Of a stretch of 13,600 bases of DNA, positions 7,628 to 13,600 are shown in pieces. The position numbers and the translations under genes were made by a program. This DNA comes from an uncultured Eubacterium sp. (lineage in GTDB: Bacteria > Bacillota > Clostridia > Oscillospirales > Acutalibacteraceae): positions 1-13,600 of the forward strand of contig CAKSWS010000037.1 of NCBI GenBank assembly GCA_934512155.1, given 5' to 3'. The notes under the pieces are model-generated. The model saw only the letters and a list, made by a program, of their open reading frames with translations. It was not told the origin of the DNA and did not search any database. How positions within the stretch are numbered: position 1 is the stretch's first letter; each line of letters opens with the position of its first letter.

Positions 7628-7668
7628 GATTTTACTATATTTTTTAAATTAATATTACAAAATTAACA
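7613..7668 (-). repeat. Pair of 15-base direct repeats upstream of the promoter
   Basis: On the minus strand, TGTTAATTTTGTAAT (7654-7668) and TGTTTATTTTGTAAT (7613-7627) match at 14 of 15 bases. Their starts are 41 bp apart, about four helical turns, so bound proteins would sit on the same face. Each repeat holds two TGTWAW-type half-sites nine bases apart. The nearer copy covers the -35 region. A regulator-binding role is inference; the region is very AT-rich, so a chance match is possible. Confidence 0.4.
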
Positions 7669-7690
7669 ACTATTTACTGTAAAATATAAC

Positions 7691-7733
7691 AAAAAATAAA
7701 AAGTCGATTTAAAGAAACACTTTAAATCGACTT
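7691..7733 (-). terminator. Intrinsic terminator of the purine salvage operon
   Basis: A perfect 14-bp inverted repeat (AAGTCGATTTAAAG, 7720-7733, pairing with 7701-7714) with a five-base loop at 7715-7719. On the minus strand it is followed at once by a U-rich run (TTTATTTTTT, 7691-7700). It starts 12 bases beyond the hpt stop, so it ends the transcript coming from xpt through hpt. On the plus strand the downstream bases are mixed A and T, so it looks one-directional. Confidence 0.9.
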
Positions 7734-7745
7734 AAATAATTTTAT

Positions 7746-8285
7746 TTACTTTTCATAAACGTTTCTTTTTAAAGCGCCTATATACGGAAGATTACGGAAC
7801 TTTTGGTCATAATCAAGGCCGTAACCTACTACAAATTCATCCGGCACATCACAGCCGACATAATCGGGAGTTACAGGAGCAACTCGCCTGTCTGGTTTAT
7901 CAAGAAGAGTTACGATACTGATTGAATTTGCTCCCCTTGTTTTTAAGATATCGGAAACATATTTAAGTGTTCTGCCACTGTCCAAAATATCTTCAACCAA
8001 CAGCACATCATAACCTGCAAGATCAATATCGATATCCTTGGTAATTTTAACTCTGCCCGTTGATTCCGTGCCGTTGCCATAAGAAGAAACAGACATAAAA
8101 TCAATACTTAGAGGAAGATTAATATTTCTTACAAGGTCGGTCATAAAAAACACGCAACCTTTTAAAATACCTAAAACAAGAAGATTTTTACCTTCAAAAT
8201 CCTTTGTAATTTGTTCACCGAGTTTTTTATTGATTTCTTTTAATTCATCTTCGGTTACAAGAATCTTTTCAATATTTTGATTCAT
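7746..8285 (-). CDS. hpt: Hypoxanthine (guanine) phosphoribosyltransferase
   Basis: Transfers the phosphoribosyl group of PRPP to hypoxanthine, giving IMP, and to guanine, giving GMP, in the cytoplasm. The 179-residue length is typical. Seen: the GILKGCVFFMTDL loop (39-51), the flexible-loop SSYGNGTESTG region (67-77), the PRPP-binding signature LLVEDILDSGRTL (95-107) with Glu98, Asp99 and the likely catalytic Asp102, Lys130 in LLDKPDRR, which contacts the purine, and FVVGYGLDYDQKFRNL (151-166) at the metal and base site. The ATG overlaps the permease stop by one base (TAATG), with GGAGG six bases or so upstream, so the start is firm. It is the last gene of the transporter operon and is followed by a strong terminator. 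Its place after a BMP-type transporter suggests that imported purines are fed straight into nucleotides. Confidence 0.95.
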   Translation of the reverse strand: MNQNIEKILVTEDELKEINKKLGEQITKDFEGKNLLVLGILKGCVFFMTDLVRNINLPLSIDFMSVSSYGNGTESTGRVKITKDIDIDLAGYDVLLVEDILDSGRTLKYVSDILKTRGANSISIVTLLDKPDRRVAPVTPDYVGCDVPDEFVVGYGLDYDQKFRNLPYIGALKRNVYEK

Positions 8286-9283
8286 TACCTGTCCTCCCTG
8301 AAATATGAAAGTCCCAAAGAAGCAGGACCTTGATTTTCTTTTTTCTTTCTAATGCTTACCATAATCAAAACAATGATTGTAACAACATAAGGCAACATTT
8401 TGAAAAGCTCTTGAGTGCGAAGAGCAAAGCCCGGAATAAACAGGTAAACAATATAGAGTCCGCCGAAAACGATAGAACCTAAAACACCTAAATTAGGACG
8501 CCAAATAGCAAAAATAACAAGAGCGATTGCAAGCCAACCTCTGTCGCCAAAGCCTTCATTTGACCAAACACCGCAAGCATAGTCCATTACATAATACAAA
8601 CCGCCCAAACCTGCGATTACACTGCCGATACAAGTTGCAAAATACTTTGAACGTGAAACATTAATACCTGCAGCATCTGCTGTTGCCGGATTTTCACCGA
8701 CTGCTCTTAAATGAAGTCCGCCTCTTGTTTTATTAAGGAAAATAGAACAAACAATAGCAATAATAACTGCTAAATAAGCAAGAAATCCATAAGAAAGAAA
8801 GATTTTGCCGAACCAGCCTGTTGAATCAGCAATAGGAAGTGTGGTTCTAAAGAAATTACTTGTTGTTGTTAATGCTACAGAAGGAATATCTGCTTTAGTT
8901 AATTTGATAAGCGAGCCGCCGAAGAAATTACCAAAACCAACGCCGAATGTTGTTATTGCAAGACCTGTAACATTTTGATTTGCACGAAGCGTTACCGTTA
9001 AAAAACAATAAATAAGCCCCATAATAAGTGAACCCAAAATACTTGAAAGTAACGGAATAAGTATTGCAAGAAACCCTACTGCTTCGCTTGGACTTGAAAG
9101 GGAATTTTCGTACAAAAACGCACCGATAACACCGCTGATACCGCCAACATACATAATACCGGGAATACCAAGGTTAAGGTTACCGGATTTTTCTGTTAAA
9201 ATTTCGCCTGTTGAACCGTAAAGAAGAGGGATACCCTGCATAACGGCACGCTGGAGAAAAGTAATTACTGTTGTTGAAACCAT
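8285..9283 (-). CDS. BMP-type (nucleoside/purine) ABC transporter permease, second subunit (NupQ-like)
   Basis: One of two different membrane subunits of the importer encoded here, in the BPD_transp_2 superfamily (NupQ/YufQ, RnsD-like). The 332 residues are mostly hydrophobic helices, about eight to ten. Typical features are GSTGEILTEKSGNLNLGIPG (23-42), ANQNVTGLAITTFG (101-114), the cytoplasmic coupling segment RAVGENPATADAAGINV (193-209), by which the subunit contacts the ATPase, and GDRGWLAIALVIFAIWRP (246-263). The start ATG has AGGAGG nine bases upstream and lies one base after the stop of the other permease; its own stop overlaps hpt by one base. It should act with the ATPase, the other permease and the lipoprotein. 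The transported purine cannot be told from this subunit alone. Confidence 0.9.
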   Translation of the reverse strand: MVSTTVITFLQRAVMQGIPLLYGSTGEILTEKSGNLNLGIPGIMYVGGISGVIGAFLYENSLSSPSEAVGFLAILIPLLSSILGSLIMGLIYCFLTVTLRANQNVTGLAITTFGVGFGNFFGGSLIKLTKADIPSVALTTTSNFFRTTLPIADSTGWFGKIFLSYGFLAYLAVIIAIVCSIFLNKTRGGLHLRAVGENPATADAAGINVSRSKYFATCIGSVIAGLGGLYYVMDYACGVWSNEGFGDRGWLAIALVIFAIWRPNLGVLGSIVFGGLYIVYLFIPGFALRTQELFKMLPYVVTIIVLIMVSIRKKKENQGPASLGLSYFREDR

Positions 9284-9284
9284 T

Positions 9285-10391
9285 TTACTTTACCTCCTTT
9301 TGAGAATGACGAAAAACAATTTTATAATTAATAAAGAACTCACTGCCTATAATGAAAAACAACACAATACCGGTAATAATATCGGAGAATGAGTGATTTA
9401 AGCCGTAAACAGTTGCAATTTCACCTGCACCCTTTTCAAAGAAAACTAAAAGGAACGAGGTTAAAACCATTACAACAGGGTTGAACTTTGCAAGCCAAGC
9501 AACCATAATTGCCGTAAATCCTCTGCCGTCGGCAGTAGTTGTTGTAATAGTATGGTTTGTACTGCCCACAAGAAGCAAACCGGCAATACCGCACACAGCA
9601 CCTGAAAGGGCCATCGTTCTCATAATAACCTTTTTTACATTAATTCCTACATAACGGGCTGTATTTTCACTTTCACCTACTACTGATATTTCATAGCCGT
9701 GTTTGCTGTATTTTAAATAAATATACATACCAACAGTTAAAATAAGAACAACAATAATATTAAGTAAATAATCTTTATTGCCAATAACAGGAAGCCAACC
9801 GTCATGAGTGGCTTGGTTTATAATACCGATTTTACCTGAACCCTTTGGGTTTTCCCAAAGCATAACAAAATATGAAACAAGTTGAATACCGACATAATTC
9901 ATCATAAGTGTAAACAAAGTTTCATTTGTATTAAATTTGGCTTTAAAAAACGCAGGAATCAAAGCCCAAATTGCACCTGCAAGCATACTTGCAACAATCA
10001 TTACAATAATTAAAAGGGCGTTTGGCAATTTGCCGCCTAAGCAAATCATACAGGCAGCTGTTGCAAGCCCGCCGATAAGCACTTGACCTTCAGCGCCGAT
10101 ATTCCAAAATCGCATTTTAAAAGCAGGAGTTACTGCAAGAGAAACACAAAGAAGCATTGCAAGACTTTGAAGCATGCTCCAAATACGGCGTGATGAACCG
10201 AATGCGCCTTTAATCATGGTACCGTAAACACTGATTGGATTTTGATGAGTTAAAAACATTGTTACAAAAGCACAAACAATAAGTGCAATTAAAATTGAAC
10301 CTATACGAATACCCCAAGAACTTAACTTTGAAGTATTATTTCTTTTTACGATATGAAAAAGAGGTTCATGAACTTTATTATTCTCTGCCAT
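9285..10391 (-). CDS. BMP-type (nucleoside/purine) ABC transporter permease, first subunit (NupP-like)
   Basis: The second kind of membrane subunit of the importer, NupP/YufP-like. The 368-residue protein has a cytoplasmic N-terminal tail of about 25 residues and then some eight to ten hydrophobic helices. The most telling motif is TPAFKMRFWNIGAEGQVLIG (88-107), nearly invariant in this subfamily; FNTNETLFTLMMNYV (153-167) and the ATPase-coupling segment VVGESENTARYVGINV (237-252) are also present. The ATG overlaps the ATPase stop by one base (TAATG), with GGAGGTG about seven bases upstream. Paired, unequal permeases after a double ATPase are the standard arrangement of BMP-type nucleoside importers such as B. 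subtilis NupNOPQ. Confidence 0.92.
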   Translation of the reverse strand: MAENNKVHEPLFHIVKRNNTSKLSSWGIRIGSILIALIVCAFVTMFLTHQNPISVYGTMIKGAFGSSRRIWSMLQSLAMLLCVSLAVTPAFKMRFWNIGAEGQVLIGGLATAACMICLGGKLPNALLIIVMIVASMLAGAIWALIPAFFKAKFNTNETLFTLMMNYVGIQLVSYFVMLWENPKGSGKIGIINQATHDGWLPVIGNKDYLLNIIVVLILTVGMYIYLKYSKHGYEISVVGESENTARYVGINVKKVIMRTMALSGAVCGIAGLLLVGSTNHTITTTTADGRGFTAIMVAWLAKFNPVVMVLTSFLLVFFEKGAGEIATVYGLNHSFSDIITGIVLFFIIGSEFFINYKIVFRHSQKEVK

Positions 10392-11929
10392 TAGTTTGCA
10401 CCTCCGTTTTCAACGTTCTTAGTCATAAGCAGACCGATTTGTTCTTTAGTGGCAGTTCTGCCGTCTACTATACCGGTTACTCTGCCTGAATTCATTACCA
10501 TTATTCTGTCGCAAAGTTCAACAAGAACATCTAAATCTTCGCCTACGAAAATAACGGCTGTCCCACTTTCTTTTTGCTTGTTAAGCAAATCATAAATCAA
10601 ATAAGATGAATTTATATCAAGACCTCTTACGGGATAAGCAACCATAAGAACCTTAGGATTTGCCGCAATTTCACGACCCACAAGAACCTTTTGAACATTA
10701 CCGCCCGAAAGACGTCTTACGGGAGTTGTCGGACCCGGAGTAGAAACCTCAAGTTTATCAATAACGGCATTTGCCAAATCTTTTGGGCCTTTTCTGTTAA
10801 GAAAAGCAGTAGAACCTTTTTTATAGCTTCGGAGCATCATATTATCAATAATATCCATATTACCTACAAGACCCATACCTAATCTGTCTTCAGGTACAAA
10901 AGAAAGGGCAACGCCTAATTTTCTGATAGCTTTTGGAGATTTGCCGATAAGCTGCTTTTCTTCGTCCCCTTCCGGCTTATAAATAACAGAAGAACCTGAA
11001 ACTGTTTTTTGAAGTCCTGCAATGGATTCCAAAAGTTCTTTTTGACCGCAACCCGATATACCGGCAATACCGAAAATTTCGCCGCCGTAAACATCAAAGT
11101 TAACATCTTGAAGAACATTTTTTCCGTCTGTACCTTTTACTGTAAGATTCTCAACAAAAAGACGTTTTACAGGATTTTTAGGCTTTTCACGTTTAATGTT
11201 AAGTTCTACTTTTTCGCCGACCATCATTTCTGTTAATGATTGTTCAGTTGCATCGCAAGTATTTACGGTACCTACATATTCACCTTTGCGAAGAGTTGAA
11301 ACTCTGTCGGAAATTTCAAGAACTTCATGAAGTTTATGTGTAATTATAATAATTGATTTGTTATCCGCACGCATACGGCGAAGAACATCAAATAATTTAC
11401 TTGTTTCCTGAGGTGTTAAAACAGCCGTAGGTTCGTCTAAAATAAGAATATCCGCACCTCTGTAAAGCACCTTAATAATTTCAACGGTCTGTTTTTCGGA
11501 AACAGACATTTCGTATATTTTTTTATTCAAATCAACAGAAAATCCGTATCTGTCAACAATTTCACGAATTTTCTTTTCGGATTCTTTTAAATTATATTTT
11601 TTTCCGTCATTAATTCCGAGAATAATATTTTCTGTAGCAGTAAAAACATCAACAAGTTTGAAATGCTGATGAATCATTCCGATTTTATACTTAAAAGCAT
11701 CTTTAGGCGATTTTATAACAACTTCCTGTCCGTCAATAAAAATTTCGCCTTCATCGGGGAAATAAATACCCGACACCATATTCATAAGAGTTGTTTTACC
11801 TGAACCGTTTTCGCCGAGAATTGCAAGAATTTCGCCACGTTTAACGGTTAAGCTAACATTATTATTTGCAACAATACTGCCGAATCTTTTTGTAATTCCC
11901 TTTAATTCTATTGCGATTTTTTCACTCAT
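10391..11929 (-). CDS. Double-domain ABC transporter ATPase of BMP-type purine importer (NupO-like)
   Basis: Powers the importer; one polypeptide carries two nucleotide-binding domains, like NupO/YufO and RbsA. Domain 1: Walker A GENGSGKT (39-46), Q-loop Gln88, signature region YEMSVSEKQTVEI (139-151), Walker B ILILDEP (161-167) with Glu166, and His198. Domain 2: a degenerate Walker A GISGCGQKE (290-298) lacking the P-loop lysine at its usual place, a good signature LSGGNVQ (407-413) and a Walker B without the catalytic glutamate (VLMVAYPVRGLD, 427-438). So one active and one degenerate ATP site are expected, which is usual for this family. In domain 1 the signature glycine is replaced by serine. 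The length of 512 is normal. The ATG has TTTTTGGAG seven bases upstream. A GC-rich stem-loop precedes the gene. Confidence 0.93.
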   Translation of the reverse strand: MSEKIAIELKGITKRFGSIVANNNVSLTVKRGEILAILGENGSGKTTLMNMVSGIYFPDEGEIFIDGQEVVIKSPKDAFKYKIGMIHQHFKLVDVFTATENIILGINDGKKYNLKESEKKIREIVDRYGFSVDLNKKIYEMSVSEKQTVEIIKVLYRGADILILDEPTAVLTPQETSKLFDVLRRMRADNKSIIIITHKLHEVLEISDRVSTLRKGEYVGTVNTCDATEQSLTEMMVGEKVELNIKREKPKNPVKRLFVENLTVKGTDGKNVLQDVNFDVYGGEIFGIAGISGCGQKELLESIAGLQKTVSGSSVIYKPEGDEEKQLIGKSPKAIRKLGVALSFVPEDRLGMGLVGNMDIIDNMMLRSYKKGSTAFLNRKGPKDLANAVIDKLEVSTPGPTTPVRRLSGGNVQKVLVGREIAANPKVLMVAYPVRGLDINSSYLIYDLLNKQKESGTAVIFVGEDLDVLVELCDRIMVMNSGRVTGIVDGRTATKEQIGLLMTKNVENGGAN

Positions 11930-11953
11930 GCCAATACTCCAAAAATAACTATA

Positions 11954-11978
11954 CCGTGCCCGTATAAAACGGGCACGG
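11954..11978 (-). terminator. GC-rich stem-loop between binding-protein and ATPase genes (attenuator or mRNA 3' guard)
   Basis: A perfect 10-bp stem CCGTGCCCGT/ACGGGCACGG with a five-base loop, starting 27 bases after the lipoprotein stop and ending about 25 bases before the ATPase start. On the minus strand it is followed by TATAGTTATTTTTGG: the U-run begins eight bases after the stem, so it is not a full intrinsic terminator. It is much more GC-rich than its surroundings. Such elements after binding-protein genes often stabilise the upstream mRNA or end part of the transcripts. The structure is directly visible; the role is inferred. Confidence 0.7.
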
Positions 11979-12005
11979 ATTTTAATAAACTTAATTTTCT
12001 ATAAG

Positions 12006-13226
12006 TTAGAAAACAGTGTCAAGAAGGTTAATACCGTCAATTTGAACATCAAAGTAAGGAGCTGAACGGTATTCTGATTCATGGAAATATCCATCTGAAA
12101 CAGCTTCTGTATCTTTTTCATAATTAGCGTCAGTATCTACATCTGCCATGTAAGAATCAAGAGTTTTGCCTTCTACAGTGAATGTAGATGTGTCAAATAC
12201 ATGAAGTGTGCCGTTTTCCATTTTAGCCTTTGCTTCATCAATAGCTTCCTGTGTACCTGCTGCAGCAGCTGCTGTGTTAACGTCTGTAAGAAGAACAGAG
12301 TTTGTTGCAAGTGTGCCTGTCCAGTCTGTATCAATAGCTTTGCCATCGATTACGCACTGAATTGCATACTGGAAGTAAGGAGCCCAGTTGATTCTTGAAG
12401 AAACAATAAATGTGTTAGGGCAAGTTGAAATTGTGCTGCCGTTGTAAGAAACGTCAGGAACGCCTGCTGCTTCACAAGCTGTAGGAGCACCCATTGAATC
12501 GGCATGCTGGCTGATAAGTACACAACCGTTTGAAATAAGCTTTGTTGCTGCTTCTTTTTCAGCAGTTTCATCATACCATGAACCTGTGAATGTTACATCC
12601 ATTGTAACTGAAGGGCAAACTGAACGAGCACCAAGGAAGAATGAAGTGTAACCTGAAATAACTTCAGCGTAAGTGAACGCACCTACATAACCCATTTTAG
12701 CCTGGTCTGCTGTGATTTTACCTGCTTCAATCATTTCATTAAGTTTCATACCTGCTGCAATACCTGCAAGGTAACGGCCTTCATAGATTGAAGCGAAAGC
12801 ATTGTGAAAGTTTGAAAGATTTTCGGTGTGAGCCTTTGTACCTGTTGCATGACAGAACTGAACTTCAGGATACTTTTTAGCAGCTTCAATAATATAATCT
12901 TCATGACCGAAGCTGTCTGCAAAAATGAATGTGCATCCCTGGTCTACAAGGTCTTCTGCAGCATCAAAACATTCTTGACCTTCAGGAATGTTTGTTTTGT
13001 AGATTTTGTTTTCATCCTTAATTCCGAGAGCTTCACATGCTTCATTTGCAGCATTGATGAAGTTAAGGTCGTAAGTTGAGTTTTCATCATGCAAGAAAAT
13101 AAAACCTACTTTGATGTCTGTTGAGCTGTTGCTGTCGTCTGAACCGCCTGCTGAGCATGCTGCAAAAGCAAATACAAGAACAAGTGCAAGAACAACAGCA
13201 ATGATTTTCTTTGCCATTTTCTTCAT
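12006..13226 (-). CDS. BMP-family substrate-binding lipoprotein (purine/nucleoside)
   Basis: The extracellular binding protein of the importer, in the BMP/PnrA-like (Med) family, tethered to the membrane by lipid. The 406-residue protein starts MKKMAKKIIAVVLALVLVFA and has its lipobox AFAAC with Cys24, then a Ser/Gly/Asp-rich linker. The fold begins at VGFIFLHDE (40-48); HDENSTYDLNF, FADSFGHEDY, GYVGAFTYAEVISGY (179-193) and SQHADSMGAP (239-248) are typical of the ligand-facing regions of this family. I chose the ATG at 13224-13226 because GGAGGT lies seven bases upstream; a longer frame to 13274 would put residues before the signal peptide. Codons look biased to GGT, CGT and GCT more than in the neighbours, which fits high expression. 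Neighbouring xpt and hpt point to a purine ligand; base or nucleoside cannot be decided here. Confidence 0.93.
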   Translation of the reverse strand: MKKMAKKIIAVVLALVLVFAFAACSAGGSDDSNSSTDIKVGFIFLHDENSTYDLNFINAANEACEALGIKDENKIYKTNIPEGQECFDAAEDLVDQGCTFIFADSFGHEDYIIEAAKKYPEVQFCHATGTKAHTENLSNFHNAFASIYEGRYLAGIAAGMKLNEMIEAGKITADQAKMGYVGAFTYAEVISGYTSFFLGARSVCPSVTMDVTFTGSWYDETAEKEAATKLISNGCVLISQHADSMGAPTACEAAGVPDVSYNGSTISTCPNTFIVSSRINWAPYFQYAIQCVIDGKAIDTDWTGTLATNSVLLTDVNTAAAAAGTQEAIDEAKAKMENGTLHVFDTSTFTVEGKTLDSYMADVDTDANYEKDTEAVSDGYFHESEYRSAPYFDVQIDGINLLDTVF

Positions 13227-13258
13227 TTTTTCTACCTCCACATAGAAAATAATAATGT

Positions 13259-13283
13259 TTATTAAAAGGCTCACGCCTAATAA
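13259..13283 (-). other. Small stem-loop in the xpt to binding-protein gap
   Basis: On the minus strand AGGC and GCCT (13275-13278 and 13267-13270) pair around the tetraloop GTGA, of the stable GNRA type. Flanking TTATTA and TAATAA can extend the stem if three U bases bulge out. It starts about 15 bases after the xpt stop, and a short U-run lies within its 3' side. It may be a weak attenuator or a processing site between the enzyme gene and the highly expressed binding-protein gene. No clear promoter was found in this 72-base gap. Confidence 0.35.
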
Positions 13284-13298
13284 TCAAAATCAAACAAT

Positions 13299-13600
13299 TT
13301 AATCTCTGAAAACAATTTCTCCGGTTTCGTAATTCATACTTTCAATTATAGCAAGACTTTCTACTCTAATGCCTTTTTCACGAAGCTTATCGCCGCCTTT
13401 TTGGTAACCCTTTTCAATAACGGTACCGCAACCCACAAGCGTTGCACCGCTTTCTTCAACCATGGAAATAAGACCGTTAAGAGCATTTCCGATTGCAAGG
13501 AAATCATCTACAATCAAAATTCTGTCGTCCTTACCTAAAAAGCGTTTTGAAACCATAACGTTATAAGTTGTTCCGTGTGTAAATGATTCAACAGGTGTAA
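13299..13600 (-). CDS. xpt: Xanthine phosphoribosyltransferase, C-terminal part (cut by right window edge)
   Basis: The last 100 or so residues of Xpt, which joins xanthine to PRPP to give XMP for GMP synthesis. The reading frame stays open to the right edge, with TPVESFTHGTTYNVMVSKRF as its visible start, so the gene begins outside the window and the first internal Met (13556) is not its start. Seen: the PRPP-binding signature RILIVDDFLAIGNAL with the Asp-Asp pair, then GLISMVEESGATLVGCGTVI, EKGYQKGGDKLREKG and RVESLAIIESM, which match the B. subtilis Xpt pattern, followed by a short tail ending FRD. In Firmicutes xpt is commonly preceded by a guanine-sensing purine riboswitch; that region is outside the window, so this is only an expectation. 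It is the first visible gene of the transporter operon, 72 bases before the binding-protein start. Confidence 0.92.
   Translation of the reverse strand, partial: TPVESFTHGTTYNVMVSKRFLGKDDRILIVDDFLAIGNALNGLISMVEESGATLVGCGTVIEKGYQKGGDKLREKGIRVESLAIIESMNYETGEIVFRD

Noticed and set aside
7546..7745. Possible riboswitch or small RNA in the 200-base gap
   Set aside because: Apart from the hpt terminator, the promoter and the repeats I see no multi-helix structure or conserved riboswitch core; the leader from the predicted start is only about 45 bases.
10691..11236. Open frames on both strands within the ABC ATPase gene
   Set aside because: They overlap conserved ATPase motifs in other frames and show no protein-like pattern; the single long ATPase frame is intact, so no frameshift is implied.
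12201..13079. Cysteine-rich open frames overlapping the BMP lipoprotein gene
   Set aside because: The high Cys content comes from reading the Ala/Thr/Glu-rich codons of the lipoprotein in other frames; the lipoprotein frame is unbroken and family-like.
13227..13298. Separate promoter for the binding-protein gene
   Set aside because: A TTGATT followed 17 bases later by TAATAA is present, but the -10 matches only three of six bases, which is expected by chance here.
1..13600. tRNA, rRNA, CRISPR repeats, insertion sequence ends, phage or toxin-antitoxin genes
   Set aside because: None was recognised: no repeated spacers, transposase motifs, cloverleaf sequences or conserved rRNA stretches, and nearly all DNA is accounted for by the minus-strand genes.

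Overview
The window is a stretch of an AT-rich, low-GC Gram-positive (Firmicutes, class Clostridia) chromosome; the gene set and order suggest a gut Oscillospiraceae/Ruminococcaceae-type anaerobe, though the species cannot be named from the sequence. Every gene I can support lies on the minus strand, so transcription runs from the right edge to the left edge. Spacing is tight, with stop/start overlaps of 1, 4 and 11 bases. Shine-Dalgarno sequences are mostly of the AGGAGG type, and GTG and TTG starts occur beside ATG.

Region 1 (13600 to about 7690) is a purine uptake and salvage operon. It holds the 3' part of xpt (xanthine phosphoribosyltransferase), a BMP-family substrate-binding lipoprotein, a double-NBD ABC ATPase, two membrane permeases and hpt (hypoxanthine/guanine phosphoribosyltransferase), and it closes with a strong intrinsic terminator at 7691-7733. 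The transporter brings in a purine nucleoside or base, and the two phosphoribosyltransferases turn bases into IMP, GMP or XMP. A GC-rich stem-loop sits between the binding-protein gene and the ATPase gene, where it could set their expression ratio. The operon promoter and leader lie beyond the right edge.

Region 2 (about 7670 to 3966) starts with a new promoter and carries a three-gene signalling module: a lipoprotein with aspartate-rich, VCBS/FG-GAP-like repeats, an OmpR/PhoB-type response regulator and a membrane sensor histidine kinase. The promoter has a perfect extended -10, a poor -35 and two nearly identical 15-base direct repeats spaced 41 bp apart, a layout that fits activation by a regulator, possibly its own.

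Region 3 (3940 to 1) is a housekeeping block: DUF1385 membrane protein (YqhQ-like), prmC (release factor methyltransferase), an M50 site-2-type membrane metalloprotease, scpA and scpB (condensin partners of Smc), and the start of a DUF2953 protein cut by the left edge. It may be read through from region 2; a promoter-like sequence also overlaps the start of the M50 gene.

No tRNA, rRNA, CRISPR array, insertion sequence, phage gene or origin was seen. The longest gene-free stretch is the 200 bases at 7546-7745, which hold the terminator, promoter and repeats. Nothing here is clearly a new system; the best candidates for follow-up are the lipoprotein/two-component module with its repeat-bearing promoter and the stem-loop inside the purine transporter operon.
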